Positions 34,102 to 43,118 of a DNA stretch of 64,000 bases are shown here, in pieces. The position numbers and the translations under genes were made by a program. The DNA is from Comamonas fluminis (GTDB lineage Bacteria; Pseudomonadota; Gammaproteobacteria; Burkholderiales; Burkholderiaceae_C). The stretch is taken from assembly GCF_019186805.1 (NCBI RefSeq), contig NZ_CP066783.1, positions 4,353,501 through 4,417,500 of the forward strand. The letters run 5' to 3'. Position 1 is the first letter of the stretch, and every line of letters begins with the position of its first letter. The notes below the pieces were generated by a model that did no database searches, was not told the DNA's origin, and saw only the letters and a list, made by a program, of their open reading frames with translations.

Positions 34102-34833
34102 TCAGGGGGTGGGCGCACCGTAGGTACGCCTCCCAAATATCCCGCTCCCCACTCGCACCATGGAACTGCCCGCCACCACAGCAGCCTCCAGGTCACCCGT
34201 CATGCCCATGGACAGGGTGTCGAACTGCTCCAGACCCGGTAGATTACTGGCCTTTATTGCATCAAAAACGGCTGCAGCTCTTTTATGAACTGCGCATTGC
34301 GCTTCAAAATCAGGAGCATCATCCGGAATACTCATGATGCCACGCAGCACCAGATGGGGCAGCTTGACAATGGCCTCGGCCAGCGCCAGTGCGTCCTGCG
34401 GCATCACGCCAGACTTGGTCGCACCACCATCCACATTGACTTGAATGCAAACATTGAGCGGCTGCATTCCCGCAGGGCGCTGGGCCGACAGGCGCTCGGC
34501 AATCTTGAGCCTGTCCACGGTCTGCGCCCAGTCAAAGTGCTCGGCTACCAGTTTGGTCTTATTGCTCTGAATCGGGCCAATGCAGTGCCATTGCAGTTCG
34601 TCGCCACCCGGCAGCGCCATGGCGCGTACGGCGGCAATTTTTTCCACCGCCTCCTGTATATAGTTCTCACCAAAGCTGCGCTGGCCTGCCAGCACCGCTT
34701 CGCGCACAGCATCCGCACCAAAGGTCTTGGACACCGCCAATAGTTGCAGCGATGTCACGGGGCGGCTTGCCTGAGCGCAAGCCGCAGCCATGCGGGCATG
34801 AATCTGCCCCAGATTGTTTTCAATCGTCGTCAT
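34102..34833 (-). CDS. yggS: pyridoxal phosphate homeostasis protein (YggS/PROSC)
   Basis: 243 aa, PLP-binding TIM barrel without known catalytic activity that buffers intracellular PLP. The PLP lysine is in LLAVSKTFG (about residue 36) and SFGENYIQEAVEK, WHCIGPIQSNK and TLSMGMTGDLEAAV are family signatures. It is divergent from pilT, the frequent arrangement in beta- and gammaproteobacteria. The ATG at 34833 lies only 37 bases from the pilT start, so promoters overlap. Confidence 0.92.
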   Translation of the reverse strand: MTTIENNLGQIHARMAAACAQASRPVTSLQLLAVSKTFGADAVREAVLAGQRSFGENYIQEAVEKIAAVRAMALPGGDELQWHCIGPIQSNKTKLVAEHFDWAQTVDRLKIAERLSAQRPAGMQPLNVCIQVNVDGGATKSGVMPQDALALAEAIVKLPHLVLRGIMSIPDDAPDFEAQCAVHKRAAAVFDAIKASNLPGLEQFDTLSMGMTGDLEAAVVAGSSMVRVGSGIFGRRTYGAPTP

Positions 34834-34870
34834 AATTGCCGCCAGAGTATCAAATCAGGGAGGGCTGTCC

Positions 34871-35914
34871 GTGGACATCACGCAATTGCTGGCATTCAGT
34901 GTCAAGAACAAGGCTTCGGACTTGCATTTGTCCGCAGGGCTGCCGCCCATGATCCGTGTGCACGGCGATGTGCGCCGCATCAATATCGATCCGCTGGACC
35001 ACAAGACCGTGCACTCCATGGTGTACGACATCATGAGCGATGCCCAGCGCAAGCAGTACGAAGAATTTCTGGAAGTGGACTTTTCCTTCGAAATTGAAGG
35101 GCTGGCACGTTTTCGTGTGAATGCGTTCAACCAGAACCGTGGCTCTGCCGCCGTCTTTCGTACCATTCCCAGCAAGATTCTGACGCTGGAGCAGCTCAAC
35201 GCGCCCAAGATTTTTGGCGAACTGGCCCTGAAGCCACGCGGCTTGGTGCTGGTGACTGGCCCCACGGGTTCGGGTAAATCCACCACGCTGGCGGCCATGG
35301 TCAACTACCTGAATGAAACCGAATACGGCCACATTCTGACGGTGGAAGACCCTATCGAATTCGTGCACGAATCCAAGAAGTGCCTGATCAACCAGCGCGA
35401 AGTCGGCCCCATGACGCTGTCGTTCGCCGCCGCGCTGAAATCTGCACTGCGTGAAGACCCAGACGCCATTCTGGTTGGTGAAATGCGTGACCTGGAAACC
35501 ATTCGCCTGGCCATGACCGCTGCCGAAACTGGCCACCTGGTGTTTGGCACGCTGCACACTTCATCAGCCGCCAAAACCATCGACCGTATCATCGACGTCT
35601 TCCCCGCCGAAGAAAAAGAAATGGTGCGCGCGATGTTGTCCGAATCGCTGCAGGCCGTGATTTCGCAGACGCTGTGCAAGACCAAGGACGGCCAGGGCCG
35701 CGTGGCCGCGCACGAAATCATGCTGGGCACGCCCGCCATTCGTAACCTGATTCGCGAGGCCAAGGTGGCGCAGATGTACTCCACCATCCAGACCAGCCAG
35801 AACGTGGGCATGCAGACGCTGGACCAGAACCTGACGGACCTGGTGCGCCGCAACGTCATCAGCGCAGCCGAGGCACGCAGCAAGGCGAAGATTCCTGAGA
35901 ACTTCCCTGGGTAG
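34871..35914 (+). CDS. pilT: type IV pilus retraction ATPase PilT
   Basis: 347 aa. Walker A GPTGSGKSTT (about 130-139), Walker B with ILVGEMRD, His boxes GHLVFGTLHT, and the AIRNLIREAK motif that is diagnostic for PilT. It powers retraction of type IV pili for twitching and DNA uptake. I use the GTG at 34871 because AGGGAGGG lies seven bases upstream and homologues start (M)DITQLL; the open frame reaches back to 34814. It is followed by pilU after a dispersed repeat. Confidence 0.93.
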   Translation: MDITQLLAFSVKNKASDLHLSAGLPPMIRVHGDVRRINIDPLDHKTVHSMVYDIMSDAQRKQYEEFLEVDFSFEIEGLARFRVNAFNQNRGSAAVFRTIPSKILTLEQLNAPKIFGELALKPRGLVLVTGPTGSGKSTTLAAMVNYLNETEYGHILTVEDPIEFVHESKKCLINQREVGPMTLSFAAALKSALREDPDAILVGEMRDLETIRLAMTAAETGHLVFGTLHTSSAAKTIDRIIDVFPAEEKEMVRAMLSESLQAVISQTLCKTKDGQGRVAAHEIMLGTPAIRNLIREAKVAQMYSTIQTSQNVGMQTLDQNLTDLVRRNVISAAEARSKAKIPENFPG

Positions 35915-35921
35915 GCTATTA

Positions 35922-36022
35922 CCCCCTGAGCGGCTTTGCCGCTTCCCCCTGAGGGGGACGACAGCCTTTGCTGCGGGGCGGCCCTTGCTGGCTGTCTCTC
36001 GATTGGGTTGTGCCAGTTTTTA
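35922..36022 (+). repeat. intergenic repeat family, copy 2
   Basis: CCCCCTGAGCGGC...GCCGCTTCCCCCTGAGGGGGACGACAGCC, then GCTGCGGGGCGGCCCTTGCT and a final TGCCAGTTTTT. It occupies the pilT-pilU gap and can fold into two GC-rich hairpins, so it may also affect relative expression of the two ATPases. Confidence 0.75.
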
Positions 36023-36062
36023 AGAGTGGCTCCTGCTTGGAGCCACTGCCAAAGGAGTGATC

Positions 36063-37199
36063 ATGGAACGCGATCAGGCCAGTAAATTTATCAACGATCT
36101 GCTCAAGCTCATGGTCAGCCGCAACGGCAGTGACCTGTTCATCACGGCGGAGTTTCCGCCCGCTATCAAGATTGACGGCAAGGTGACCAAGGTGTCGCCG
36201 CAGCCGCTGTCGCAGTTGCACACGCTGGCACTGGCGCGCTCCATCATGAGCGACAAGCAGGTGGCCGACTTTGAACACACCAAGGAGTGCAACTTCGCCA
36301 TCTCGCCCGCTGGCGTGGGGCGCTTTCGTGTGAATGCCTTTGTGCAGCAGGGCAAAGTGGGCATGGTGCTGCGGACAATTCCGACCACGTTGCCTACGAT
36401 TGATGGCCTGGGCGTGCCCCAGATCCTCAAGGAAGTGACCATGACCAAGCGCGGTCTGTGCATTCTGGTGGGTGCCACGGGCTCAGGCAAATCAACCACG
36501 CTGGCGGCCATGGTGGACTGGCGCAATGAGCAATCCTTCGGCCACATCATCACCGTGGAAGACCCCGTGGAATTTGTGCACCCGCACAAGAACTGCGTGG
36601 TGACCCAGCGCGAAGTGGGGCTGGATACCGAGAGCTGGGAAGCGGCGCTCAAAAACACGCTGCGCCAGGCCCCTGATGTGATTCTGATGGGCGAAATTCG
36701 CGACCGCGAAACCATGGAGCACGCAATTGCGTTCTCGGAAACCGGTCACCTGTGCCTGGCCACACTGCACGCCAACAGCGCCAACCAGGCGCTGGACCGC
36801 ATCGTCAACTTCTTCCCCGAAGAGCGCCGCCCGCAGTTGCTGATGGATATCTCGTTGAACCTGCGTGCCATCGTCTCCCAGCGCCTGATTCCCAAGCAGG
36901 ATTCCAAGGGGCGCGTGGCCGCGATTGAGGTGATGCTGAACTCTCCCCTGATTGCCGATCTGATCTTCAAGGGCGAGGTCGCCGAGATCAAGGAAATCAT
37001 GAAAAAGAGCCGCAACGTGGGCATGCAGACCTTTGACCAGGCGCTGTTTGACCTGTTCGAGTCCAACCTGATTACCTATGAGGATGCACTGCGCAACGCG
37101 GACTCGGTCAACGACCTGCGCCTGCAGATCAAACTCAACAGCCAGCGTGCGCGCACACAGGATCTGGCCGCGGGCACTGAGCACTTGACGATTGTTTAA
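36063..37199 (+). CDS. pilU: PilT-paralogue ATPase PilU
   Basis: 378 aa. Walker A GATGSGKSTT, Walker B ILMGEIRD and GHLCLATLHA are present, with the longer C-terminus and RRPQLLMDISLNLRAIVSQRL segment of PilU. PilU assists PilT in forceful pilus retraction. The ATG at 36063 has AAGGAG at 36052-36057, the best ribosome binding site in this stretch; an ATC/GTG extension is less likely. It is separated from pilT by repeat copy 2 and from the next gene by copy 3. Confidence 0.93.
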   Translation: MERDQASKFINDLLKLMVSRNGSDLFITAEFPPAIKIDGKVTKVSPQPLSQLHTLALARSIMSDKQVADFEHTKECNFAISPAGVGRFRVNAFVQQGKVGMVLRTIPTTLPTIDGLGVPQILKEVTMTKRGLCILVGATGSGKSTTLAAMVDWRNEQSFGHIITVEDPVEFVHPHKNCVVTQREVGLDTESWEAALKNTLRQAPDVILMGEIRDRETMEHAIAFSETGHLCLATLHANSANQALDRIVNFFPEERRPQLLMDISLNLRAIVSQRLIPKQDSKGRVAAIEVMLNSPLIADLIFKGEVAEIKEIMKKSRNVGMQTFDQALFDLFESNLITYEDALRNADSVNDLRLQIKLNSQRARTQDLAAGTEHLTIV

Positions 37200-37200
37200 T

Positions 37201-37299
37201 CCCCCTGAGGCGCTTCGCGCCTTCCCCCGAGGGGGACGACGCCATCGCCGCGAGGCGGCTCTTGCTCGGCCTCTCTCCGTTTAGAGTGCGCCAGTTTTG
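37201..37299 (+). repeat. intergenic repeat family, copy 3
   Basis: CCCCCTGAGGCGCTTCGCGC-CTTCCCCCGAGGGGGACGACG, then CGCCGCGAGGCGGCTCTTGCT and CGCCAGTTTTG. It starts one base after the pilU stop codon and ends about 50 bases before the dehydrogenase gene. Confidence 0.75.
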
Positions 37300-37351
37300 T
37301 AGCCTGGGCGCTAACATCGTGGCTTCGTTCCGCAAGCATTCGAGGATTGTC

Positions 37352-38257
37352 ATGACTGCCACCATTGCCCCACGTAACTACGAGCCTTGCGCCCCCACGC
37401 CTGTCGCCTTTCTGGGTCTGGGCGTCATGGGCGCCCCCATGGCTGCGCACTTGGCTGCCGCGGGTCATCAGGTCACGGTCTATAACCGTACCACCGCCAA
37501 AGCCGCGCAGTGGGCCGAGCAATGCAAGGGGCAATATGCGGCAACCCCGCGTGAAGCCGTCAAGGGCGCGCGCATAGTGTTTTGCTGCGTGGGCAATGAT
37601 GATGATCTGCGCTCCGTCACTCTGGGTGAAGACGGTGCATTTGCGGGCATGGAGCCCGATGCCATTTTTGTGGACCACACCACAGCATCCGCCCAGGTGG
37701 CGCGCGAGCTGTACGAGCAAGCGCTGCAGCGCGGCCTGCATTTCATGGATGCACCGGTCTCCGGCGGTCAGGCCGGGGCGGTGAACGGGCAGTTGACGGT
37801 GATGTGCGGCGGCGATGAAGCTGTCTTTGACCAAGTCGCGCCTGTGGCTGCGGCTTTTTCACGAGCCTTCACCTATATGGGCGCCAGCGGCAACGGCCAG
37901 CTGACCAAGATGGTCAACCAGATCTGTATTGCAGGACTGGTGCAAGGCTTGTCTGAAGCCATTGCCTTTGGACTGCGCGCCGATCTGGACGTGAACAAGG
38001 TGATGGACGTCATCGGCAAAGGCGCAGCCCAGAGCTGGCAGCTGGACAACCGTGGCAAAACCATGGCTGTGGGCAAGTTTGACTTCGGTTTTGCCGTGGA
38101 CTGGATGCGCAAGGATCTGGGACTGGTGCTGCAAGAAGCCCAGCGCAATGGCGCACGCCTGCCCGTGACAGCGCTGGTCGATCAGTTCTATGCCGACGTG
38201 CAGGCCATGGGCGGCAATCGCTGGGATACATCCAGTCTGATTCAGCGCCTGCGCTGA
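37352..38257 (+). CDS. 3-hydroxyisobutyrate dehydrogenase-family NAD(P) oxidoreductase
   Basis: 301 aa of the beta-hydroxyacid dehydrogenase family. The Rossmann motif is VAFLGLGVMGAPMA, the substrate loop FMDAPVSGGQAGA, and the catalytic Lys lies in GNGQLTKMVNQICIAG. It could oxidise 3-hydroxyisobutyrate or tartronate semialdehyde-type substrates, or act as a glyoxylate/succinic semialdehyde reductase. The ATG at 37352 has AGGA upstream. It is a single gene followed by a strong terminator. Confidence 0.87.
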   Translation: MTATIAPRNYEPCAPTPVAFLGLGVMGAPMAAHLAAAGHQVTVYNRTTAKAAQWAEQCKGQYAATPREAVKGARIVFCCVGNDDDLRSVTLGEDGAFAGMEPDAIFVDHTTASAQVARELYEQALQRGLHFMDAPVSGGQAGAVNGQLTVMCGGDEAVFDQVAPVAAAFSRAFTYMGASGNGQLTKMVNQICIAGLVQGLSEAIAFGLRADLDVNKVMDVIGKGAAQSWQLDNRGKTMAVGKFDFGFAVDWMRKDLGLVLQEAQRNGARLPVTALVDQFYADVQAMGGNRWDTSSLIQRLR

Positions 38258-38281
38258 GTCTGCTGCCGCTGCTTCAGACGC

Positions 38282-38310
38282 AAAAAAGCCGGTTCAACGT
38301 CCGGCTTTTT
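38282..38310. terminator. bidirectional terminator
   Basis: AAAAAAGCCGG pairs with CCGGCTTTTT around TTCAACGT. It lies between the convergent dehydrogenase and dolP genes and can serve both strands. Confidence 0.85.
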
Positions 38311-38333
38311 CATACTGCGGCGCTTATTACGGC

Positions 38334-39002
38334 TCAATGGCTGCCGTTCGCGGCGGAGTCATCAGTCACAGGCGCTGCCTTTTGCACCATATTGGCCAGC
38401 TCGTCCTCAGAGACAACCTCAAAAAGACGCACAACCTTGGTCACATCGTTGACGCCGCGTGCAATCTCTGCCGTACGCTTGGACTCACGCGGAGTCACGA
38501 TACCCATCAGATAGACCACATTGTTCTCGGTCACTACCTTGATGGCAGACGAGGAAATGTCCTTGGCATTGACCAGGCTGGCCTTGACCTTGGTGGTGAT
38601 CAATGAATCCTGAGAACGCTGGCCCAGTGTCGCGGTGAAAGGGGCCACTTCGATCTCGTTATAGACCTGGCGCACGGTGCTCTGCTCGCGCACCAGCTTT
38701 TCGATGGTGGCCTTGTCCGTGGCATTGCCGGCCTGCCCGGTCAGCAGCACCACACGGTTATAGCTGGTCACGCTGGCGCGGGCCTTGTCGCCCATCACCT
38801 CGCCAATGCGGTTGCCAGCGCGCAGCTCAATGCCCTGGTCTTCTACCTGCGTGCCCGTTGTGCGGCGATCCACGGCAGACATGCCTGCCACAGCGGCGCC
38901 ACCGCCCACCAGAGCCACGCAACCGCTCAACGCTCCACCCAGGGCCGCCACGGTCAGGACGGCACATGCAATACGGCTCGATTGCGACTTCAGCAACTTC
39001 AT
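38334..39002 (-). CDS. dolP: BON-domain outer membrane lipoprotein DolP
   Basis: 222 aa lipoprotein: signal peptide with lipobox LSGC (Cys at about 28), then two BON domains (about 70-135 and 140-205, with YNRVVLLTGQAGN and NNVVYLMGIVTPRE). DolP (YraP) binds anionic phospholipid at the outer membrane and supports BAM function and envelope integrity. The start overlaps the end of the upstream SIS-domain gene by four bases, preserving the yraN-diaA-dolP order known from enterics. Confidence 0.88.
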   Translation of the reverse strand: MKLLKSQSSRIACAVLTVAALGGALSGCVALVGGGAAVAGMSAVDRRTTGTQVEDQGIELRAGNRIGEVMGDKARASVTSYNRVVLLTGQAGNATDKATIEKLVREQSTVRQVYNEIEVAPFTATLGQRSQDSLITTKVKASLVNAKDISSSAIKVVTENNVVYLMGIVTPRESKRTAEIARGVNDVTKVVRLFEVVSEDELANMVQKAAPVTDDSAANGSH

Positions 39003-39607
39003 AAAGGCATCTCCTGGTCACCAAGCAATTGTGAGTCCACACCATCGGCCAGACAGTGAAGAATCAGAGTATGGGTTTCGCGCACACGGGCCGCACGGTC
39101 GTGGGGCACACAGATGAGCACATCGGTTTCCCGCACACGGGCCGACAGGTGACCACCCGTACGCCCTGTCAGCACCACGGCCATCATGTCGCGCTCATGG
39201 GCAGCCTCCAGGGCTTCCTGCACCACCACGTCGTTGCCGGTGACGGACATCAGCAGCAACAGGTCGCCGGGCTGGCCCAGCGCACGGATCTGGCGCGCCA
39301 GATACTGCGTGGCGTTGCCGCCGGAGCCCGTGGCGCCCACGGTTCCCAGCAGGCCGCCATCAGAGGTCAGGGCCAGCGCCGCCAGTTCTGGACGGTCACG
39401 TTCAAAGCCTGCCACGCAAAGGGAGGCAAATAATTGGGCATCGCTGGCCGAAACGCCTGAGCCGCAGGCCAGCACCTTGCCGCCACCGGTCACACAGGCC
39501 AGCATGGCCTGCACTGCGGATGCGATGGGTTGGCTCAGCGCCTGGGCGGCCTGGTACTTCAGGTCGGCACTGTCGATGAAATGCTGTTGGATTCGTTGCT
39601 CTAGCAT
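38999..39607 (-). CDS. SIS-domain protein, DiaA/GmhA family
   Basis: 202 aa with one SIS fold: VTGGGKVLACGSGVSASDAQLFAS near residues 40-62 and LLLMSVTGNDVVVQEALEAA. Two readings compete: DiaA, the DnaA-binding initiation regulator located next to yraN/dolP in E. coli, or GmhA, the sedoheptulose 7-phosphate isomerase, which has the same fold. The neighbourhood favours DiaA. It ends overlapping dolP by four bases and lies 78 bases after yraN. Confidence 0.82.
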   Translation of the reverse strand: MLEQRIQQHFIDSADLKYQAAQALSQPIASAVQAMLACVTGGGKVLACGSGVSASDAQLFASLCVAGFERDRPELAALALTSDGGLLGTVGATGSGGNATQYLARQIRALGQPGDLLLLMSVTGNDVVVQEALEAAHERDMMAVVLTGRTGGHLSARVRETDVLICVPHDRAARVRETHTLILHCLADGVDSQLLGDQEMPL

Positions 39608-39685
39608 GGAGGCCCGATGATACCTGCGAGCTGTTATCTCTTTGGTAGCTAAGAGTTATTTGCGCATCTATGTTGTAGCCCGGAT

Positions 39686-40075
39686 TCACTCTGCCTCGAA
39701 CGCTGCCTTGAGCCATTGCAGCTCTGCAGCCTCCACCAGCACCACGTCAAAGCGGCATGCCGGCGGCGCGGCAAAGCGCATCAGATAGTGCCTCGCCGCC
39801 AGAACAATGCGCTGCTGCTTGACGGCACTGATGCTGCCACCGGCGCCGCCATAGCGCTCCGTATTGCGGCTGCGCACCTCTACAAAGACCAAAGACCCGT
39901 CGCGGTCACGCAGGATCAAATCGATTTCGCCGCCACCACGGCCCGGCGTCCGATAATTGCGATCAACCAGCTTCAAGCCCTGCCGCTGCAGATAGGCCAG
40001 CGCTGCATCCTCGGCCAGTTGGCCGCGTGCGGTGGTGCTTTGCGCCGGCTTAGGCCGTTTTCCAAGGAAATCCAT
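39686..40075 (-). CDS. yraN: YraN-family (UPF0102) nuclease-like protein
   Basis: 129 aa with the UPF0102 restriction-endonuclease-like core: GQLAEDAALAYLQRQG, RNYRTPGRGGGEIDLI and VFVEVRSRN, where Glu-Asp-Leu and Glu-Val-Arg form the PD-(D/E)xK-like site. The cellular role is unsettled. Its start codon shares a base with the divergent rsmI start, so both promoters must lie inside the opposite gene or further upstream. Confidence 0.88.
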   Translation of the reverse strand: MDFLGKRPKPAQSTTARGQLAEDAALAYLQRQGLKLVDRNYRTPGRGGGEIDLILRDRDGSLVFVEVRSRNTERYGGAGGSISAVKQQRIVLAARHYLMRFAAPPACRFDVVLVEAAELQWLKAAFEAE

Positions 40076-40995
40076 TGACTACCTCTTTCGCCTCTGCACT
40101 GACTGCCGCCAGAGATGCGGCCGCTTCTCAGCATTATCCGCAAGGCGCTTTGTATGTGGTGGCCACCCCCATCGGCAATCTGGCCGATATCAGCCTGCGC
40201 GCCCTGCATGTGCTGCAGATGGTGGACTGCATCGCCTGTGAAGACACCCGCCACACCCAGGGCATGCTGCGCAGCTATGGGCTGGAGCGCCCCGGCAGCC
40301 AGTTGCTGGCCGTGCACCAGCACAATGAGGCAGAGGCGGCCCAGACGGTGATTGATCGCCTGCAGCAAGGCCAGCGCATTGCCTATGTCAGCGATGCGGG
40401 CACGCCCGGCGTCAGTGACCCTGGTGCGCGCCTGTGCGCAGCCCTGCAGGCCGTGGGCCTGCGCAGCATTCCGCTGCCAGGTGCCAGCAGCGTGACCTCC
40501 GCCATCAGCGTGGCCGGAGCCATCACACCCGCACAGGGCGAAAGCGGTTTTCTGTTTGCGGGCTTTCTGCCCACCAAGAATGCTGAGCGCCTGAGCGCCG
40601 TGCAAAAACTGGCCGATCAGCCGCGCTGCACCGTGCTGCTGGAAGCACCACACCGAATCATTGAACTGGCGCAGGCGCTGGCTCTGCTGGGCGAGCGCCA
40701 GGTCACGCTGGCACGCGAGATCACCAAGCAGTTTGAAGATATTGCCACCATGCCCGCCAACGAGCTGGCGGCCTGGCTGCAAGCCTCACCCCAGCGCGTC
40801 AAAGGCGAATTTGCCATCGTGCTACACCCGGTTGCCGTGCAGCAGGAATCAGGGGAGTCAGAGCGCGTACTCAAGCTGCTGCTGGCGGAATTGCCCACCA
40901 AAACCGCCGTCAAACTGGCCGCCGAAATCACCGGAGCCAGCCGCAACACGCTGTACGACCGCGCTCTGGAACTCAAACGCGAAGCGGAAGAATAA
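40075..40995 (+). CDS. rsmI: 16S rRNA 2'-O-ribose C1402 methyltransferase RsmI
   Basis: 306 aa of the tetrapyrrole methylase fold. Signatures are LYVVATPIGNLADISLRAL, CEDTRHTQGML, VSDAGTPGVSDPG and LPGASSV. It methylates C1402 of 16S rRNA in the P site with SAM. I accept a TTG start at 40075: AAGGAAA lies at 40064-40070, no ATG occurs before the conserved core, and about 27 residues before TPIG matches homologues. The start overlaps the yraN start codon on the other strand by one base. Confidence 0.92.
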   Translation: MTTSFASALTAARDAAASQHYPQGALYVVATPIGNLADISLRALHVLQMVDCIACEDTRHTQGMLRSYGLERPGSQLLAVHQHNEAEAAQTVIDRLQQGQRIAYVSDAGTPGVSDPGARLCAALQAVGLRSIPLPGASSVTSAISVAGAITPAQGESGFLFAGFLPTKNAERLSAVQKLADQPRCTVLLEAPHRIIELAQALALLGERQVTLAREITKQFEDIATMPANELAAWLQASPQRVKGEFAIVLHPVAVQQESGESERVLKLLLAELPTKTAVKLAAEITGASRNTLYDRALELKREAEE

Positions 40996-41002
40996 GCATC
41001 AA

Positions 41003-41052
41003 AAGTGTGGATAGTGCTTATTTAATAAGCGCTATCAGCTCACTTTTTGATA
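41003..41052. repeat. dispersed repeat and hairpin between rsmI and the Hsp70 gene
   Basis: Contains AGTGCTTATT-TA-ATAAGCGCT and the 16-mer ATAAGCGCTATCAGCT (41025-41040) that recurs inside the carboxylase gene. ATCAAAAAGTG/ CACTTTTTGATAT arms flank it, giving a long imperfect hairpin between convergent genes that could act as a terminator. Confidence 0.65.
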
Positions 41053-42306
41053 TCAGGCATATGCCAGACCCGTTGCCACGCCACCAAACAGATCGCCTTC
41101 GACCTGCGGCACGCCGGGGAAAGCCACTGCCAGCGCATCGCGCAAAGTGCGCAGGGCCGATGAGCCGCCCGTCAGGTAAATCGCATCTGGCGCAGCCACG
41201 CCCGCCAGGGTCACGCATTCCTGCGCGCACTCCACCACCTGCAGCAGCAGGGCCTGCAACTGCTGCTGCAGCACCTCGGGAGATATCTCGGCGGGCAAGC
41301 CATCCTCCAGCCAGTCCAGCGCAATGCTGGCTGCGGCATGGCTTTGCGACGCGGCAATCTTGGCCTGCTCTACCGCATCAGCCAGACGGTGGCCTTCGCG
41401 CCACTCCAGCACCTTCATCAGGCGCTGGTGCAATTGCGGATCGCTGTAGTCGCTCTTGAGGTCGCGCGCCGCCGCCATGGACTTGGCCGCGTACAGCCAC
41501 TGAATCAAATGCCAGGTGGACAAATCAAAGAATACGCCGCTGGGCACCTCGCGCCCGCGTGGGCCAATGTGCTTGTAGCCCAGCAAAGGCATGACCTGTG
41601 CCACATTCAGGCGATGGTCAAAGTCCGTGCCGCCGATATGCACGCCGGTGGTCGCCAGAATGTCCTGTGTGCGATCAGCGTGCTTGGCCTGCTCTGGCCC
41701 CAGACGCACCACGGTGAAGTCCGAGGTACCGCCGCCAATGTCTACCACCAATACCAGTTGCTCCTGAGTCAAGCGCTGCTCATAGTCCAGCGCGGCAGCG
41801 ATGGGCTCCAGCTGAAAACTCACCTCACCCAGCCCCGCTGCACGGGCAGCAGCCGCCAGCGAATCCTGCGCCTGCTGGTCGCGCTCCGGGTGAGCATCCA
41901 CAAAGTGCACCGGGCGGCCCAGCACCACGCGCTGTGGCAATTTGCCGTCAAGGGATGCGCGGGCCTGATCGGCTACCCGCTTGAGGAAAATGGCGATGAT
42001 GTCCTGATAGCTCATCAACTGCTGATGCACCGCCGTCTTTTCCATCAGCAAACTGCTTCCCAGCAGACTTTTGAGCGAGCGCATCAGCCGCCCCTCTTCG
42101 CCTGCCAGGTACTGCTGCATGGCATCACGCCCGAAATGTGTGCTGTGCTCTTCTGTGTTGAAGAACAGCGCGGTAGGCATACCAGTGGCGGCCCCCTCAA
42201 GCGGCAGCAGACGCGCAGCTTGCCCTGGCGCGCGGAAAGCCGCCGCCGAGTTGGAAGTACCGAAGTCAATACCCAGAGTGCCGGGAACAGTCAGAAGAGA
42301 TGCCAT
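41053..42306 (-). CDS. yegD: Hsp70-family chaperone-like protein (YegD type)
   Basis: 417 aa containing essentially only the actin-like ATPase domain of Hsp70: phosphate 1 GIDFGTSNSAAAF, connect/phosphate 2 VVDIGGGTSDFTVV and adenosine motif YLTGGSSALRTLRDAL. The substrate-binding domain and C-terminal lid of DnaK are missing, as in YegD. The client and role are not established. It is convergent with rsmI and stands alone. Confidence 0.85.
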   Translation of the reverse strand: MASLLTVPGTLGIDFGTSNSAAAFRAPGQAARLLPLEGAATGMPTALFFNTEEHSTHFGRDAMQQYLAGEEGRLMRSLKSLLGSSLLMEKTAVHQQLMSYQDIIAIFLKRVADQARASLDGKLPQRVVLGRPVHFVDAHPERDQQAQDSLAAAARAAGLGEVSFQLEPIAAALDYEQRLTQEQLVLVVDIGGGTSDFTVVRLGPEQAKHADRTQDILATTGVHIGGTDFDHRLNVAQVMPLLGYKHIGPRGREVPSGVFFDLSTWHLIQWLYAAKSMAAARDLKSDYSDPQLHQRLMKVLEWREGHRLADAVEQAKIAASQSHAAASIALDWLEDGLPAEISPEVLQQQLQALLLQVVECAQECVTLAGVAAPDAIYLTGGSSALRTLRDALAVAFPGVPQVEGDLFGGVATGLAYA

Positions 42307-42583
42307 GGGAATTCAAAAACAGGAGCGCCTGGCGCTTGTTATTTAGAGCAGCCAACGCAAGCCAGCAAACCCAGAGATTTGCGATGGATACGACATGCAG
42401 AGCCGAAGGCAGTACAAAAATAGCGCAAGGCGAAGCAACGATGTATCAAGGGCTGCGTTAGTGGCTCTTATTGGATTCGTGATGTTTCAACACCATTGAC
42501 AAGGCCAGCGCTGCGATAAGCGCTCATGTTTTCGCAGCAGCCGCAAAACACATGCCTTGTATAAAAGGGAAATCCAAAAACAA
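42307..42583. other. intergenic region upstream of the Hsp70-like gene
   Basis: 277 bases with no gene. It contains short repeat-like phrases (GCGCAAGGCGAAGCAACGATG, 42422-42442) and a AGCGCTGCGATAAGCGCT inverted repeat at 42510-42527 that resembles the small dispersed repeat family. The promoter of the minus-strand Hsp70-like gene must be here; I see no convincing -35/-10 pair. Confidence 0.4.
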
Positions 42584-42612
42584 AAACGCCCGCTGTTGTC
42601 AGCGGGCGTTTT
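42584..42612 (-). terminator. terminator after tRNA-fMet
   Basis: AACGCCCGCT / AGCGGGCGTT with a six-base loop; on the minus strand it is followed by TTTTGTTTTTGG. It sits six bases beyond the tRNA CCA end. Confidence 0.85.
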
Positions 42613-42617
42613 CAATT

Positions 42618-42694
<77 letters not shown>

Positions 42695-42737
42695 GTAATT
42701 CCAAATTATAGCAGGCTTTCAGCCTACCATGCAAAGC

Positions 42738-43118
42738 TTATTCAGCCTTTGCAGCTTCTTCAGCTTGCTCAACCAGTTCCACATAGGCCATGGGAGCGTT
42801 GTCGCCCACGCGGAAGCCCATCTTCAGGATACGTGTGTAGCCGCCAGGACGCTTTGCGTTGCGGGGGCCCAGCACGTTGAACAGCTTGGTCACGCTGTCA
42901 CGGTCGCGCAGACGGTCAAAAGCCAGACGGCGGTTAGCCACGGTGTCAACCTTGGCCAGAGTGATCATGGGCTCGATCACGCGGCGCAGTTCCTTGGCCT
43001 TAGGAACGGTAGTCTTGATGGCTTCGTGTTCGATCAGCGAATTCATCATGTTCTGCAGCATAGCCTTGCGGTGTGCAGAAGTGCGGTTCAGTTTGCGGAG
43101 TCCGTTGCCGTGACGCAT
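42738..43118 (-). CDS. rplQ: 50S ribosomal protein L17
   Basis: 126 aa, full length. The N-terminus [20 protein letters not shown] is typical of L17, which sits near the exit of the peptide tunnel. It is the last gene of the alpha operon (rpsM-rpsK-rpsD-rpoA-rplQ), about 130 bases after rpoA. The C-terminal tail ([12 protein letters not shown]) is acidic and variable among species. Confidence 0.95.
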   Translation of the reverse strand: MRHGNGLRKLNRTSAHRKAMLQNMMNSLIEHEAIKTTVPKAKELRRVIEPMITLAKVDTVANRRLAFDRLRDRDSVTKLFNVLGPRNAKRPGGYTRILKMGFRVGDNAPMAYVELVEQAEEAAKAE

